Made by a program: the position numbers and the translations under genes. The notes under the pieces are model-generated. The model was not told where the DNA came from, searched no databases, and worked only from the letters and a program-made list of their open reading frames with translations. A stretch of 14,324 nucleotides of DNA from assembly GCA_036732565.1 (NCBI GenBank), contig DAINCF010000150.1, positions 1 through 14,324 on the forward strand, given 5' to 3'. Of the stretch, positions 6,400 to 14,304 are shown piece after piece. Position 1 is the first letter of the stretch. Each line of letters begins with the position of its first letter. This stretch comes from JAIVJN01 sp036732565. Its GTDB lineage: Bacteria > Acidobacteriota > Vicinamibacteria > Vicinamibacterales > UBA2999.

Positions 6400-8057
6400 T
6401 GGTCGCCTGGTCGTAGTCCGAAGACAAATAGCGAATTGCTCGCGCTGACCGCCACGTATTGGCGACCCTCAACGGCATACGTCATCGGCCCGTTCTGAAT
6501 CGGCCCACCGAGCTGAATCTTCCACAGCAGCGAGCCGTCTCTGGCATCCAACGCAAAGAAGTATCCCTCGCGGCCTCCGGTGAACAGCACATCCGACGCG
6601 GTTGTGAGCACGCCGGCATCGGTGAGGTCGCTCATCTTGTATTCCCATTTCCACTTGCCGGTTTGCGGATCGAATGCGCGCACCGTCCCGAAGTTTTCCT
6701 CTTCCATCCTCAGATTCGGCCGCTGCGCTGCGCGCATGCCGGCGGCAATGCCGAATCCTGGATAATTCGTCGTCAGCCTGCCGGCGACGTACCGAGCCCC
6801 TTCCTCCTTGGGCGCCTCATCCACGCGCGCAAAGACGTGGTGGGTGTTCTCCCACACGTTGACGTAGAACAATCCCGTGCGTGGGCTGTAGGACGGATTG
6901 AACCAATTGGTGGCGCCTTGGTTGCCGGGATAGATCAGCACACCTTCGCGGCTGGGGCGCGCGTTCTCGGTGCGGATGGGTCTTCCTTTGGCGTCGAAAC
7001 CCGCGTTCCAATTCTGCTTGGCGATCGGCGTGGCCTGAAGGAACTCGCCCGTCTTCCGGTCCAGCACATAGAAGAAGCCGTTGCGGTTGGCCCACAGCAT
7101 CGCGTGCCGCCGCGTCCCGCGCCACTCAATGTCTGCCAGCACCGGGACCTGGACCGCATCCCAATCGAACTCGTCGGCGGGCGTGAATTGGTAGTGCCAC
7201 CTCAACTTGCCCGTGTCGGCGTCGAGTGCGATGACCGCACAACTGTACAGGTTGTCTCCAGGCCGCGATTCGGCGTTGTAATCGGGTCCGGGATTACCCA
7301 CGCCCCAGAACGTGAGATTCGTCTCGGGATCGTACGAACCGGTCACCCAGATGGACGCACCACCATTCTTCCAACCCTCTCCCCACGTCTCGTGGCCAGG
7401 CTCGCCGGGCAGCGGCACCGTGTTGAACCTCCAGGCCTCTTTGCCGGTCTTGGCGTCGTAGGCCGCGAGGAACCCGCGGATCCCGTGCTCGCCGCCAGCG
7501 GTGCCCACGATGACCTTGTCTTTGATCACCAGCGGGGCCAACGTCATCGAGTAGCCGGCCGTGGCCGAAGCGACAACCTTCTCCCACAGCGGCACGCCGG
7601 TCTTCGCGTCGATCGCGATCAGGTGCGCGTCGAGCGTCGCGAGATAGACCAGGTCGCCAAGAGCCGCCAAGCCGCGCGTAATCCGCCCGCAGCAGAATTT
7701 GGCTTCGGCTGTCGGCGTGTAGCGATAGATCCAGAACAACTTGCCGGTGGCGGCATCGAGCGCCACCACGTCGTTCCCCTGCGTCGTGTACATGATGCCG
7801 TCGACGACGAGCGGCGTCGCCTGGTAGTAGTCGAGCCACCGCGCCTGAAACACCCATTTCAGCTCCAGATCGCGGGTATTGGCCGGCGTAATCTGAGAGA
7901 GCTGGCTGTAGCGCTGGCTCAGGTAGGTGCCCGAATAGGTCAGCCAGTTATGCGGCTCCTTGTCGGCGTTCAGCATGCGGTCGAACGACACCTGCGCCGG
8001 CAGTGGAACCATGAGCGCCACGAAGACGATGACCAGTACGAGCAGACGTGCAGTCAT
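6396..8057 (-). CDS. Periplasmic PQQ-dependent alcohol dehydrogenase, predicted lanthanide type
   Basis: A 553-residue quinoprotein of the methanol/ethanol dehydrogenase family: Sec signal (about 1-21, cleavage near PLPAQ) and an eight-bladed propeller with repeated DA-TGK-W motifs. Active-site residues line up with methanol dehydrogenase: vicinal disulfide Cys122-Cys123, metal ligand Glu190 (GGEHGIRG), PQQ-stacking Trp237, metal ligand Asn255 (GNPGPDYN) and catalytic Asp298. Asp300 in DEFDWD (295-300) occupies the position of the extra lanthanide-binding Asp of XoxF enzymes, where calcium enzymes have Ala. There is no fused C-terminal cytochrome; the separate cytochrome gene upstream overlaps its start (8057-8054) and is the likely electron acceptor. 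AAAGGA at 8074-8069 serves as a distant Shine-Dalgarno. The substrate (alcohol, polyol or sugar) is not evident. No PQQ synthesis genes are nearby. Confidence 0.9.
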   Translation of the reverse strand: MTARLLVLVIVFVALMVPLPAQVSFDRMLNADKEPHNWLTYSGTYLSQRYSQLSQITPANTRDLELKWVFQARWLDYYQATPLVVDGIMYTTQGNDVVALDAATGKLFWIYRYTPTAEAKFCCGRITRGLAALGDLVYLATLDAHLIAIDAKTGVPLWEKVVASATAGYSMTLAPLVIKDKVIVGTAGGEHGIRGFLAAYDAKTGKEAWRFNTVPLPGEPGHETWGEGWKNGGASIWVTGSYDPETNLTFWGVGNPGPDYNAESRPGDNLYSCAVIALDADTGKLRWHYQFTPADEFDWDAVQVPVLADIEWRGTRRHAMLWANRNGFFYVLDRKTGEFLQATPIAKQNWNAGFDAKGRPIRTENARPSREGVLIYPGNQGATNWFNPSYSPRTGLFYVNVWENTHHVFARVDEAPKEEGARYVAGRLTTNYPGFGIAAGMRAAQRPNLRMEEENFGTVRAFDPQTGKWKWEYKMSDLTDAGVLTTASDVLFTGGREGYFFALDARDGSLLWKIQLGGPIQNGPMTYAVEGRQYVAVSASNSLFVFGLRPGDQ

Positions 8058-8617
8058 TGCGGCGTCAGTCCTTTCAACGTTCGCAGGTAGGCGATGACGT
8101 CAGCCTGCTGTTGGGGCGACAGCTTGTCTCGATAGGACGGCATCGCCGACTCTTTGATGAACCCCTGCTCGCGCACCTCCGCTCGATCAAACGAGCGGAG
8201 CTGCTCCTTCGAGTCAATCATCAGCACTTGATAGGTATCGAGGTTCAGCAGCCGTCCGGTGATCGTCGCGCCCTCCCGTGTGACGACACGATACGCACGA
8301 TTCTCGGGGAGGATCTCCGCACTCGGATCGAGCAGTGCTGTCAGTAGTCGTTCCTCAGAGCGCGTCGTGCCGATCTCGCTGAGATCGGGCCCGACGCGCG
8401 ATCCTTTGTCACCGACTCGATGGCACGTCTGACAGGCGCCCTGGCCGGCAACGATCGCCGCTCCCCGCGCGGCGGTGCCGCTGGTGGGCGGTGGGCTGGG
8501 TGGCTGTGCCCTGACGGTGGTCGCCGTAAGGACGATCGCGATCACGACGGGTGCAATGCCCGCGGCGAAGTTCCGGGTGTCGCGTCTCACGGCGTTGGTA
8601 CCACACAAAGCGTGCAT
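8054..8617 (-). CDS. Exported c-type cytochrome (PVC-type heme-binding domain)
   Basis: With the start at ATG 8617-8615 it has 187 residues: a signal peptide (hydrophobic about 18-34, cleavage after TVRAQ), a Pro-rich linker, then one heme domain. It has CQTCH (Cys62, Cys65, His66), VGPDL, ALLDPSAEI, an inserted VVTREGATITGRLL...DTYQVLM strand region, and SAMP with Met159 as the likely sixth ligand, ending LSPQQQADVIAYLRTLKG. This pattern matches the single-heme CxxCH domain (TIGR02603-like) common in Planctomycetes and Verrucomicrobia. The frame is open up to 8818, but a longer protein would lie across its own promoter and would bury the signal peptide. GTG 8590-8588 is an alternative start. 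Likely electron acceptor of the coupled dehydrogenase; first gene of the operon. Confidence 0.82.
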   Translation of the reverse strand: MHALCGTNAVRRDTRNFAAGIAPVVIAIVLTATTVRAQPPSPPPTSGTAARGAAIVAGQGACQTCHRVGDKGSRVGPDLSEIGTTRSEERLLTALLDPSAEILPENRAYRVVTREGATITGRLLNLDTYQVLMIDSKEQLRSFDRAEVREQGFIKESAMPSYRDKLSPQQQADVIAYLRTLKGLTPQ

Positions 8618-8638
8618 GAACCGGCTCGGTCGACCGCT

Positions 8639-8653
8639 ATCGATTATCGATAA
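8639..8653. promoter_or_regulatory. Operator-like site 1 near the cytochrome operon start
   Basis: ATCGATTATCGAT (8639-8651) contains two ATCGAT palindromes one base apart and overlaps the perfect palindrome TTATCGATAA (8644-8653). It is the exact reverse complement of the core of site 2 and so has the same orientation relative to its own gene. It lies about 4-16 bases downstream of the predicted cytochrome transcription start, a typical repressor position. The regulator is unknown. Confidence 0.5.
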
Positions 8654-8661
8654 CGAGGCGC

Positions 8662-8691
8662 ACTCTAGGTGAGCGACGCGAGCGCTGTCAA
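8662..8691 (-). promoter_or_regulatory. Predicted sigma70-type promoter of the cytochrome-PQQ operon
   Basis: On the minus strand a perfect -35 TTGACA (8691-8686) is followed after 18 bases by TAGAGT (8667-8662), four of six matches to TATAAT. Transcription would start near 8655, giving a leader of about 38 bases before the ATG at 8617. This is the main reason for rejecting the longer cytochrome frame beginning at 8818. Confidence 0.5.
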
Positions 8692-8743
8692 GCCATCGTT
8701 TCGGCCCCATCAGTATTGGTAATCGAGTCATCAATAGTTCTCC

Positions 8744-8760
8744 AATCGATAATCGATTAT
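8744..8760. promoter_or_regulatory. Operator-like site 2 adjoining the receptor promoter
   Basis: ATCGATAATCGAT (8745-8757) overlaps a perfect 12-base palindrome ATAATCGATTAT (8749-8760). It abuts the -35 hexamer of the receptor promoter. The centre AATCGATT fits the AAnCGnTT pattern common for LacI-family operators, but this is only a pattern match. The distance to site 1 is 106 bases, close to ten helical turns. A partial copy, AATCGA, occurs at 8721-8726. Confidence 0.5.
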
Positions 8761-8788
8761 TGACAGTGACTAGCGGCTTTGTTAGTCT
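8760..8788 (+). promoter_or_regulatory. Predicted sigma70-type promoter of the TonB-dependent receptor gene
   Basis: A perfect -35 TTGACA (8760-8765) is followed after 17 bases by TAGTCT (8783-8788), preceded by TG one base upstream (8780-8781, extended -10). Transcription would begin near 8795, leaving a leader of about 67 bases before ATG 8862. Its -35 directly abuts operator-like site 2. Confidence 0.5.
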
Positions 8789-8861
8789 CGCCGCCGCCTG
8801 AATCCCGTGATTTGACACTCGGTATCGTCATCTGAAACTCAGAACTCAGAGGAGCCGCGCC

Positions 8862-11800
8862 ATGTGCTTCATCTTCCGATGCCCAACCGGATGCGTGTGG
8901 GGAGCGCTGGTCGTCGCGCTGACGACAGCGATGTGGGCGCGTCCGGCGGCGGCCCAGGTCGATACCGGCGTGATCCAGGGGGCGGTGCGTGATTCATCGG
9001 GTGGCGTGGTGCCCGGCGCCACGGTGACGCTGACCAACGTCGGCATGAACACCTCATCCCAGACGACCACCAACAGCGAGGGCAACTACCAGTTTCCTGC
9101 CGTCAGGGTCGGCACCTACACCGTCGCCGCCGAGTTACAGGGCTTTACCCGCGCAGCACGCGAGGGTGTCGACTTGAGCATTCAGCAGCGGCTGGTGGTC
9201 GATTTCGTCCTGAAGCCGGGGGACCTGGCCGAAACGGTGGAGGTGACCAGCCAGGCCCCGCCCCTGCAAACGCAGGAGGCGTCGCTGGGCGCCGTCGTTC
9301 AGGCGAAAACGATCAACGAGCTCCCATTGAACGGGCGCAACTACACGTTTCTCGCGCAGTTGAACGCGGGCGTCGTGCAGGCGCAGCAGGACACCCGCGG
9401 CATGGGAGGCAACGGCAGCTTTTCGGCGAACGGACAGAACAGCTTCGCGAACAACTACCTGCTCGACGGCGTCGACAACAACTCGAACCTCGTCGATTTC
9501 GTCAACGGCGCCGGCTACGTCTACCGGCCGTCTGTCGACTCGCTGCAGGAGTTCAGGGTGCAGACCAGCAGCTACAGTGCCGAGCTCGGCCGCGCGGGCG
9601 GGGCGGTGCTGAATGCGGCCCTGAAGTCCGGAGGGGACCAGTATCGAGGCAACGTCTTCGAGTTCCTTCGCAACTCGGCGATGGATGCGACGAATTTCTT
9701 CGACACCTACCAGGGCTTGAAGAAGGGTAAGTTCACCCGCAACCAGTTCGGAGGCACGCTCGGAGGGCCGCTGCGCTTCCTGCATCGCGGGAACCGCAAG
9801 ACCTTCTTCTTTGCCGACTACGAGGGAACGCTGACGCGCCAGGCGACCACCTCCATCCTGACGACGCCCACCAACCGGATGCACGACTCGGACTTCACCG
9901 ACATGTCCGATTTGGTTCGCTTTCAGGGCGGCACTCGCTCGGATCGGCTCGGTCGTACGTTTCCGCTTGGGACGATCATGGACCCGGCGACGACGCGGCT
10001 CGTCAACGCGGGGACGATCGATCCGATAACGGGACGGATGGTCACCGGAACCGGGACCGCCTGGATCCGGGATCCGATCGACCCGACGGGCAACAACAGA
10101 ATTCCGGCCGATCGCATCAATCTGAATGCGCTCCGGCTGCTCAAGGAGTTTCCCAGACCGACGCGCGGCGACGTGCTCGCCAGCAACTACGCGGTCAACC
10201 CGACGACCCGCGACGACAATCACCAAGGCGATATCCGTATCGATCAGTACCTCGACGCGAACAACACGATGTTCGGCCGTTACAGTGTGGCGCGCAACAC
10301 GACGCTGGTTCCAGGACCGTACGGCGGCATCATCGACGGCTCGCAGTTCAGCGGCGGCGACCAGACCGTCAACGTCTATAGCGGGGCGCTGAGCTGGACA
10401 CACGTCTTTTCCGACTCGCTGGTCAGCGAGACGCGGCTCGGGTACTCGGCGATCGAGCACTCGCGCCTCCCGTTGAACGCCGAAGACGGCAGCGTCGCCA
10501 CGCGATTCGGTCTGCGCACGCCCGATTATCCCTTGATGGGTGGTCTGCCGACGTTCACGGTCGACGGCTTGGGACAGTTCGGGGTGCCGAACAACCTGCC
10601 CAGCCTCCAGACGCAGAGCACCTATCAGCTCAGCACGACGTTCAACAAGCTGGCCGGCAACCACGCGTGGAAGTGGGGTTTTCAGTACTCCCAGCCCAGG
10701 ATTTCGTTCTTCCAGCCCGCGTCACCACGCGGTGCGTACGGGTACTCCGGGACATTCACCGATGTGCCGCTGACCACGGGCGGTGGCACGGGCATGGCGC
10801 AAATGCTCCTGACGCCGATCCCGAGTCCCTTGGCATTGCCCGATTGTGGCGTGACCCCCGTCGCGCCTTGCAGGGCGAACTTCGTGGGTGGCCCGAACGC
10901 GATCAACGCGAACAAGATTCCCGACCCGACACCGCGGGCCAACTGGTCGGTCTGGTCGGGTTTCGTCGAAGACAACTGGAAGATCTCGCCGAAGATGACG
11001 GCGAACCTCGGCCTCCGGTATGACTTTCAGCGCAATGCCGACGCGCCTGACGGTGCCGCCGCGAACTTTCTGATCGATCCCTATCCGCGCTACGTGATGG
11101 GCGCTGATCGATGCCTGGAGAACCTGTCGCCATCGTTCATCTCCCTGGCGGCCACCGACGGTATCGCCATCGAGTGCGCCGACAGCAACACCCTCGTCAC
11201 GAGTCCCAAGACGATGTTCGCGCCGCGCCTCGGCTTTGCCTACAACTTCGCGGAGAAGTGGGTGGTTCGCGCCGGCGGCGGGATGTTCTATCTCACCAGC
11301 GGCACATCGGGCAGGAACGGCGGCAACAATCTGGTCGGCACGCAGCTGATTTATCCGTATGCGTACGGGATCGGTTTGACCAACCTCACGCCGGGCGAGC
11401 CGATTATCTACAGTGACGGAAGCCGCGGCACGTTCGAGTCGGGCACCGAGTCGATGCGGGTCAACGACCCGACGGCGTTCGACGCCTTCAATGTCTCGCT
11501 CGGTGGTATTCCGAGCCCCTGGAAAATCCCTCTCACCGTCCAGTACAACGTCACGCTGCAGCATCAAGTCACCGCATCACAATCGGTCGCGATCGGCTAT
11601 GTCGGCAGCCGGAGCCACAACCAGGACCTTGGTTTCACCAGCTACAACTACAACGCCGTGGAAGTCATGGCGCCCCCTGGGCTGAACGCGCGGAACTTCC
11701 GTGACTTTCCGAACTTCAACGGTATCAATCAGATTCGCAACATCGGCAAGTCGGAGTACAACGCGTTGCAATTGACCTACGACAAGTCGTTCACGCAGGG

Positions 11801-12542
11801 GTTTTCGGCGCGCGGCAATTACACCTTCTCCCAGTGCCGAACGCAGGGCCGTCAGGGGCTCATCAACAACATCGGCGGGTACCGATCGGTCTGGTTGCTC
11901 GGGCCGGACTGGGCGCTGTGCGACAGCGATGCGCCTCACATCATCAGCCTGAACGTCGGCTACGACCTGCCCTTCGGAGAGGCACAGCGCTTCGGAAGCG
12001 GCGCAACCGGCCTGCGCAATCAACTCATCAGCGGTTGGCGCGTCAACGCGATTGCCATGTATCAGAGCGGGCCGCCGTTCACGATCCCCTGCAACATCAC
12101 GACGACCACGGGACAGGGATGCAATGCGATCCTGACCGGTGAGCCGTTGTATCCGGAGAATCAAAGCTTCGAGCACTGGCTCAACCCGGCCGCGTTCGCG
12201 AACCCGCCGGTCGCGACGACGATTGGGCAGACCGACCTCTCGCCGCTCGGCGGATCGCCCACGCAGGTGAGGGGGCCCGACTTCAAGCGGGTCGACTTGT
12301 CAGTGTTCAAGACCTTCCGCGCATCCGGCAACCAGCGATTCGAGTTCCGTGCCGAAATCTTCAACCTGACGAACATTCAGAACTTCAGCGTGCCAGGCTT
12401 TTCTGGAGGCGGCGCCGGGTTGCCGCCGCCTCCTGGCGTGCTCGACTTCAGCAACACGGCAAACTTCGGCAGGATCACCGCCCTGCGTTTTGGCCCGAAC
12501 GATCAGCGGCAGGTTCAGCTCGCGCTCAAGTACTACTTCTGA
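8862..12542 (+). CDS. Oar-like TonB-dependent outer-membrane receptor
   Basis: A 1226-residue protein. It has a signal peptide (about 1-31, cleavage near PAAAQ), then a carboxypeptidase-regulatory-like beta-sandwich (about 34-117, with IQGAVRDSSGGVVPGATVT and GNYQFPAVRVGTY), a plug region with LPLNGRNY (154-161) and LLDGVDNN, and a long 22-strand-type barrel ending in the aromatic C-terminus KYYF expected for BAM insertion. Several closely spaced Cys pairs (for example CNITTTTGQGC near 1080) suggest disulfide-bonded outer loops. The start is supported by AGAGGAG (8848-8854) seven bases before ATG. Length and domain order are typical of the family expanded in Acidobacteriota, usually linked to glycan or peptide uptake. 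It is transcribed divergently from the cytochrome-PQQ operon. The ligand is unknown; a metal-chelate ligand is an alternative. Confidence 0.92.
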   Translation: MCFIFRCPTGCVWGALVVALTTAMWARPAAAQVDTGVIQGAVRDSSGGVVPGATVTLTNVGMNTSSQTTTNSEGNYQFPAVRVGTYTVAAELQGFTRAAREGVDLSIQQRLVVDFVLKPGDLAETVEVTSQAPPLQTQEASLGAVVQAKTINELPLNGRNYTFLAQLNAGVVQAQQDTRGMGGNGSFSANGQNSFANNYLLDGVDNNSNLVDFVNGAGYVYRPSVDSLQEFRVQTSSYSAELGRAGGAVLNAALKSGGDQYRGNVFEFLRNSAMDATNFFDTYQGLKKGKFTRNQFGGTLGGPLRFLHRGNRKTFFFADYEGTLTRQATTSILTTPTNRMHDSDFTDMSDLVRFQGGTRSDRLGRTFPLGTIMDPATTRLVNAGTIDPITGRMVTGTGTAWIRDPIDPTGNNRIPADRINLNALRLLKEFPRPTRGDVLASNYAVNPTTRDDNHQGDIRIDQYLDANNTMFGRYSVARNTTLVPGPYGGIIDGSQFSGGDQTVNVYSGALSWTHVFSDSLVSETRLGYSAIEHSRLPLNAEDGSVATRFGLRTPDYPLMGGLPTFTVDGLGQFGVPNNLPSLQTQSTYQLSTTFNKLAGNHAWKWGFQYSQPRISFFQPASPRGAYGYSGTFTDVPLTTGGGTGMAQMLLTPIPSPLALPDCGVTPVAPCRANFVGGPNAINANKIPDPTPRANWSVWSGFVEDNWKISPKMTANLGLRYDFQRNADAPDGAAANFLIDPYPRYVMGADRCLENLSPSFISLAATDGIAIECADSNTLVTSPKTMFAPRLGFAYNFAEKWVVRAGGGMFYLTSGTSGRNGGNNLVGTQLIYPYAYGIGLTNLTPGEPIIYSDGSRGTFESGTESMRVNDPTAFDAFNVSLGGIPSPWKIPLTVQYNVTLQHQVTASQSVAIGYVGSRSHNQDLGFTSYNYNAVEVMAPPGLNARNFRDFPNFNGINQIRNIGKSEYNALQLTYDKSFTQGFSARGNYTFSQCRTQGRQGLINNIGGYRSVWLLGPDWALCDSDAPHIISLNVGYDLPFGEAQRFGSGATGLRNQLISGWRVNAIAMYQSGPPFTIPCNITTTTGQGCNAILTGEPLYPENQSFEHWLNPAAFANPPVATTIGQTDLSPLGGSPTQVRGPDFKRVDLSVFKTFRASGNQRFEFRAEIFNLTNIQNFSVPGFSGGGAGLPPPPGVLDFSNTANFGRITALRFGPNDQRQVQLALKYYF

Positions 12543-12655
12543 GTGCACGATTCCCGTCAACGACGCGGCGCGTGGGCCTCCTGACGCGCTCGCCGACATC
12601 CGGTGTCGTGCCATATGCTGTGCGGCGGCGGGCGGCGAGTTGCCCGATGAGGTAG

Positions 12656-14304
12656 ATGCCCATGCTGTCGACCGATCGTCGGGTCCTCGTTGCCGGCGTG
12701 CTGGTCGTCGCCTGTGCGGCGGCTGCTCCCGGGGCGCAGCGCTTTGCGCTGCCCGATCCGGTCCGGGCCGCCGCCGACGCCATCACGCCATCGCAGCTCG
12801 CGTGGGATGTGGCGCGGCTGGCGTCCGACGAGTGGCGCGGGCGCAACACCCCGTCGCCCGGCTTCGACGCCGCGGCCACCTACATCGCCGATCGGCTGAC
12901 CCGGGCTGGCGTGGAGCCGATGGGAGACGCCGGCGGTTACCGGCAGCACTACGACCTGATCGAATCGCGCGTCGACACGGCCGGCGCGTGGATCGAAGCC
13001 GGCGGCACGACGTTGAAGTTCGGCGACGACTTCCTGATGCGGACGTTTGCGGTCCCCCTGGACGCCACTCTGCCGGTCGTCTACGCCGGTCACGGGTGGG
13101 TGATCCCGTCGCGGGGGATCGACCCCTACGCGGGCCTCGACGTGCGTGGCAAGCTGGTGCTGGCGCACGGCCCGCGCGTCCTGCCCGCCGGAGTGACGGT
13201 GAGGCAGATGGGCCGCGTGAGCGTCGACGCCCGATCGCCGCTGGTCGAGGCCGAGCGGTTAGGGGCGGCGGGCCTGCTCTTCATCGCCGAGGCTCGCGAG
13301 CTGATTCGCTGGGATTCCGCGCGCACTGCGAATACCGGAGGCGGGAGCTCGACCCGCCGGTACCCTCGGCGTATGCGGCGCCTGGCGTGACATCGCTCCT
13401 CCTCAGCCCTCGCGCCACGGAGGCGATGCTGGAGGGGGAGCGCGTCACCGGACGCGAGGCGCTGGCGGCCGAGCACGCCGCGGCCTTTCCGGCCTCGTTC
13501 GAGCTGAGCAAGCGCGTGACCGTTCGCGTCCCGCAGGCCTCGCGCACCTTTCATCGCCCGTACAACGTGGTGGCGACGATCCGCGGCGCCGACCCGAAGC
13601 TGCGCCAAGAGTTCATCACGGTGGAGGCGCACCTCGACGGCGCGGTCGGCTCGCGTCCGGTCGACGGCGATGGCGACTACAACTCCGCCGACGACAACGC
13701 GTCGGGGAGCGCCGCGCTTCTGGCGATTGCCGAGCAACTGGCGAAGGCGCCGCGGCCGAAGCGGTCGATGATTTTCATCTGGGACAGCGGCGAGGAGCAG
13801 GGGTTGTGGGGCACACGCCGCTTCGTGCACCAGCCGCCGGTGCCGCTGACGCAAATCGTGGCGCACATCAACATCGACATGATTGGCGCAAGCCGGCGTC
13901 CCGGCTTCGCCGACGAACGGTCGTCCGGCGTCACCGAGCTGGGCGAGGTGTTCCTGATCGGGCCGGGGGTGCTGAGCGCCGGCGCCAACGCGCTGCTCGA
14001 GGAGGTCAACGCCAGCTATCTGAGGCTGCGCTTCAACCGCGAGCACGATCGGGCGGAGAGCGAGTTCTTCTACCCGCGCACCGATGCGGGGCCATTCCTC
14101 GAACGCGGCATCCTGACGATCGGCTTCACGACCGGCATCCACGATCGCTATCACCGTCCCGGCGACGAGGCGCAGTTCCTCGATCCGGCGCAAATCCATG
14201 GGATTGCCCGCACGGCGCTCGCCAGCATCTGGGTGCTGGCGGACGCGGCCGAGCGGCCGGGGATCGATCGGCCCATCCCGTCGACGGTCCTGCGCCCGAA
14301 GTAG
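12656..14304 (+). pseudogene. M28-family zinc peptidase interrupted by a one-base frameshift
   Basis: The first frame (12656-13390, 244 codons) gives a signal peptide (cleavage near PGAQ), the N-terminal helical segment with DEWRGRNTPSPG, and a PA-like domain (VVYAGHGWVIPSRGIDPYAGLDVRGK). The family-like sequence then continues one frame back, from about 13340, as ELDPPVPSAYAAPGVTS, into the M28 catalytic domain. All metal-site residues are intact: His at 13630 (EAHLDG), Asp at 13690/13693 (ADDNASG), Glu-Glu at 13792-13797 (SGEEQG), Asp at 13876 (NIDMIG) and His at 14152 (RYHRPGDE). Restoring one base gives 549 residues, a normal length. GAGG at 12649-12652 suits the second ATG (12662) better than the first. 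It could be a recent mutation, a sequencing error, or two separately translated parts. The 113-base gap after the receptor has no clear promoter. Confidence 0.8.
13387..14304 (+). CDS. Catalytic-domain fragment of the M28 peptidase, possibly re-initiated
   Basis: The GTG at 13387-13389 overlaps the frameshift-created TGA at 13388-13390 as GTGA, so coupled re-initiation could make a 305-residue piece holding the complete M28 metal site. The Val it encodes lies inside a conserved-looking PGVTS strand rather than at a natural domain start, and there is no clear Shine-Dalgarno, so the overlap is more likely chance. Without the signal peptide this piece would stay in the cytoplasm. Confidence 0.4.
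   Translation: MTSLLLSPRATEAMLEGERVTGREALAAEHAAAFPASFELSKRVTVRVPQASRTFHRPYNVVATIRGADPKLRQEFITVEAHLDGAVGSRPVDGDGDYNSADDNASGSAALLAIAEQLAKAPRPKRSMIFIWDSGEEQGLWGTRRFVHQPPVPLTQIVAHINIDMIGASRRPGFADERSSGVTELGEVFLIGPGVLSAGANALLEEVNASYLRLRFNREHDRAESEFFYPRTDAGPFLERGILTIGFTTGIHDRYHRPGDEAQFLDPAQIHGIARTALASIWVLADAAERPGIDRPIPSTVLRPK

Noticed and set aside
6459..8090. Long plus-strand open frame opposite the PQQ dehydrogenase
   Set aside because: It is an antisense shadow of a strongly conserved gene in GC-rich DNA, with low-complexity Arg/Val/Gly-rich translation and no recognisable motif.
8744..8762. Fur-type iron box at operator-like site 2 (GATAAT...ATTATT)
   Set aside because: The two half-sites are separated by two bases instead of the one-base spacing of Fur boxes, and the CG-centred palindrome fits other regulator classes better.
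8618..8818. N-terminal extension of the cytochrome c up to an ATG at 8818, or to the ATG at 8731 preceded by GGAG
   Set aside because: The extension crosses the predicted promoter and both operator-like sites and would place about 70 non-signal residues before an evident signal peptide.
9135..10664. 509-codon minus-strand frame inside the receptor gene
   Set aside because: Antisense shadow of the TonB-dependent receptor; no ribosome binding site or family features.
12568..12589. Hairpin GCGCGT/ACGCGC after the receptor gene as a terminator
   Set aside because: Six-base arms with a ten-base loop and no following T-run; in GC-rich DNA this is weak and may be chance.
12490..13330. Upstream part of the 604-codon frame that includes the M28 catalytic domain
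   Set aside because: Before about 13340 this frame is Arg-rich nonsense overlapping the end of the receptor gene and the true N-terminal frame of the peptidase; only its second half codes for peptidase.
13300..13390. Programmed -1 frameshifting in the M28 gene
   Set aside because: No slippery X XXY YYZ heptamer in the right frame was found near the switch; a simple one-base deletion or sequence error explains it better.
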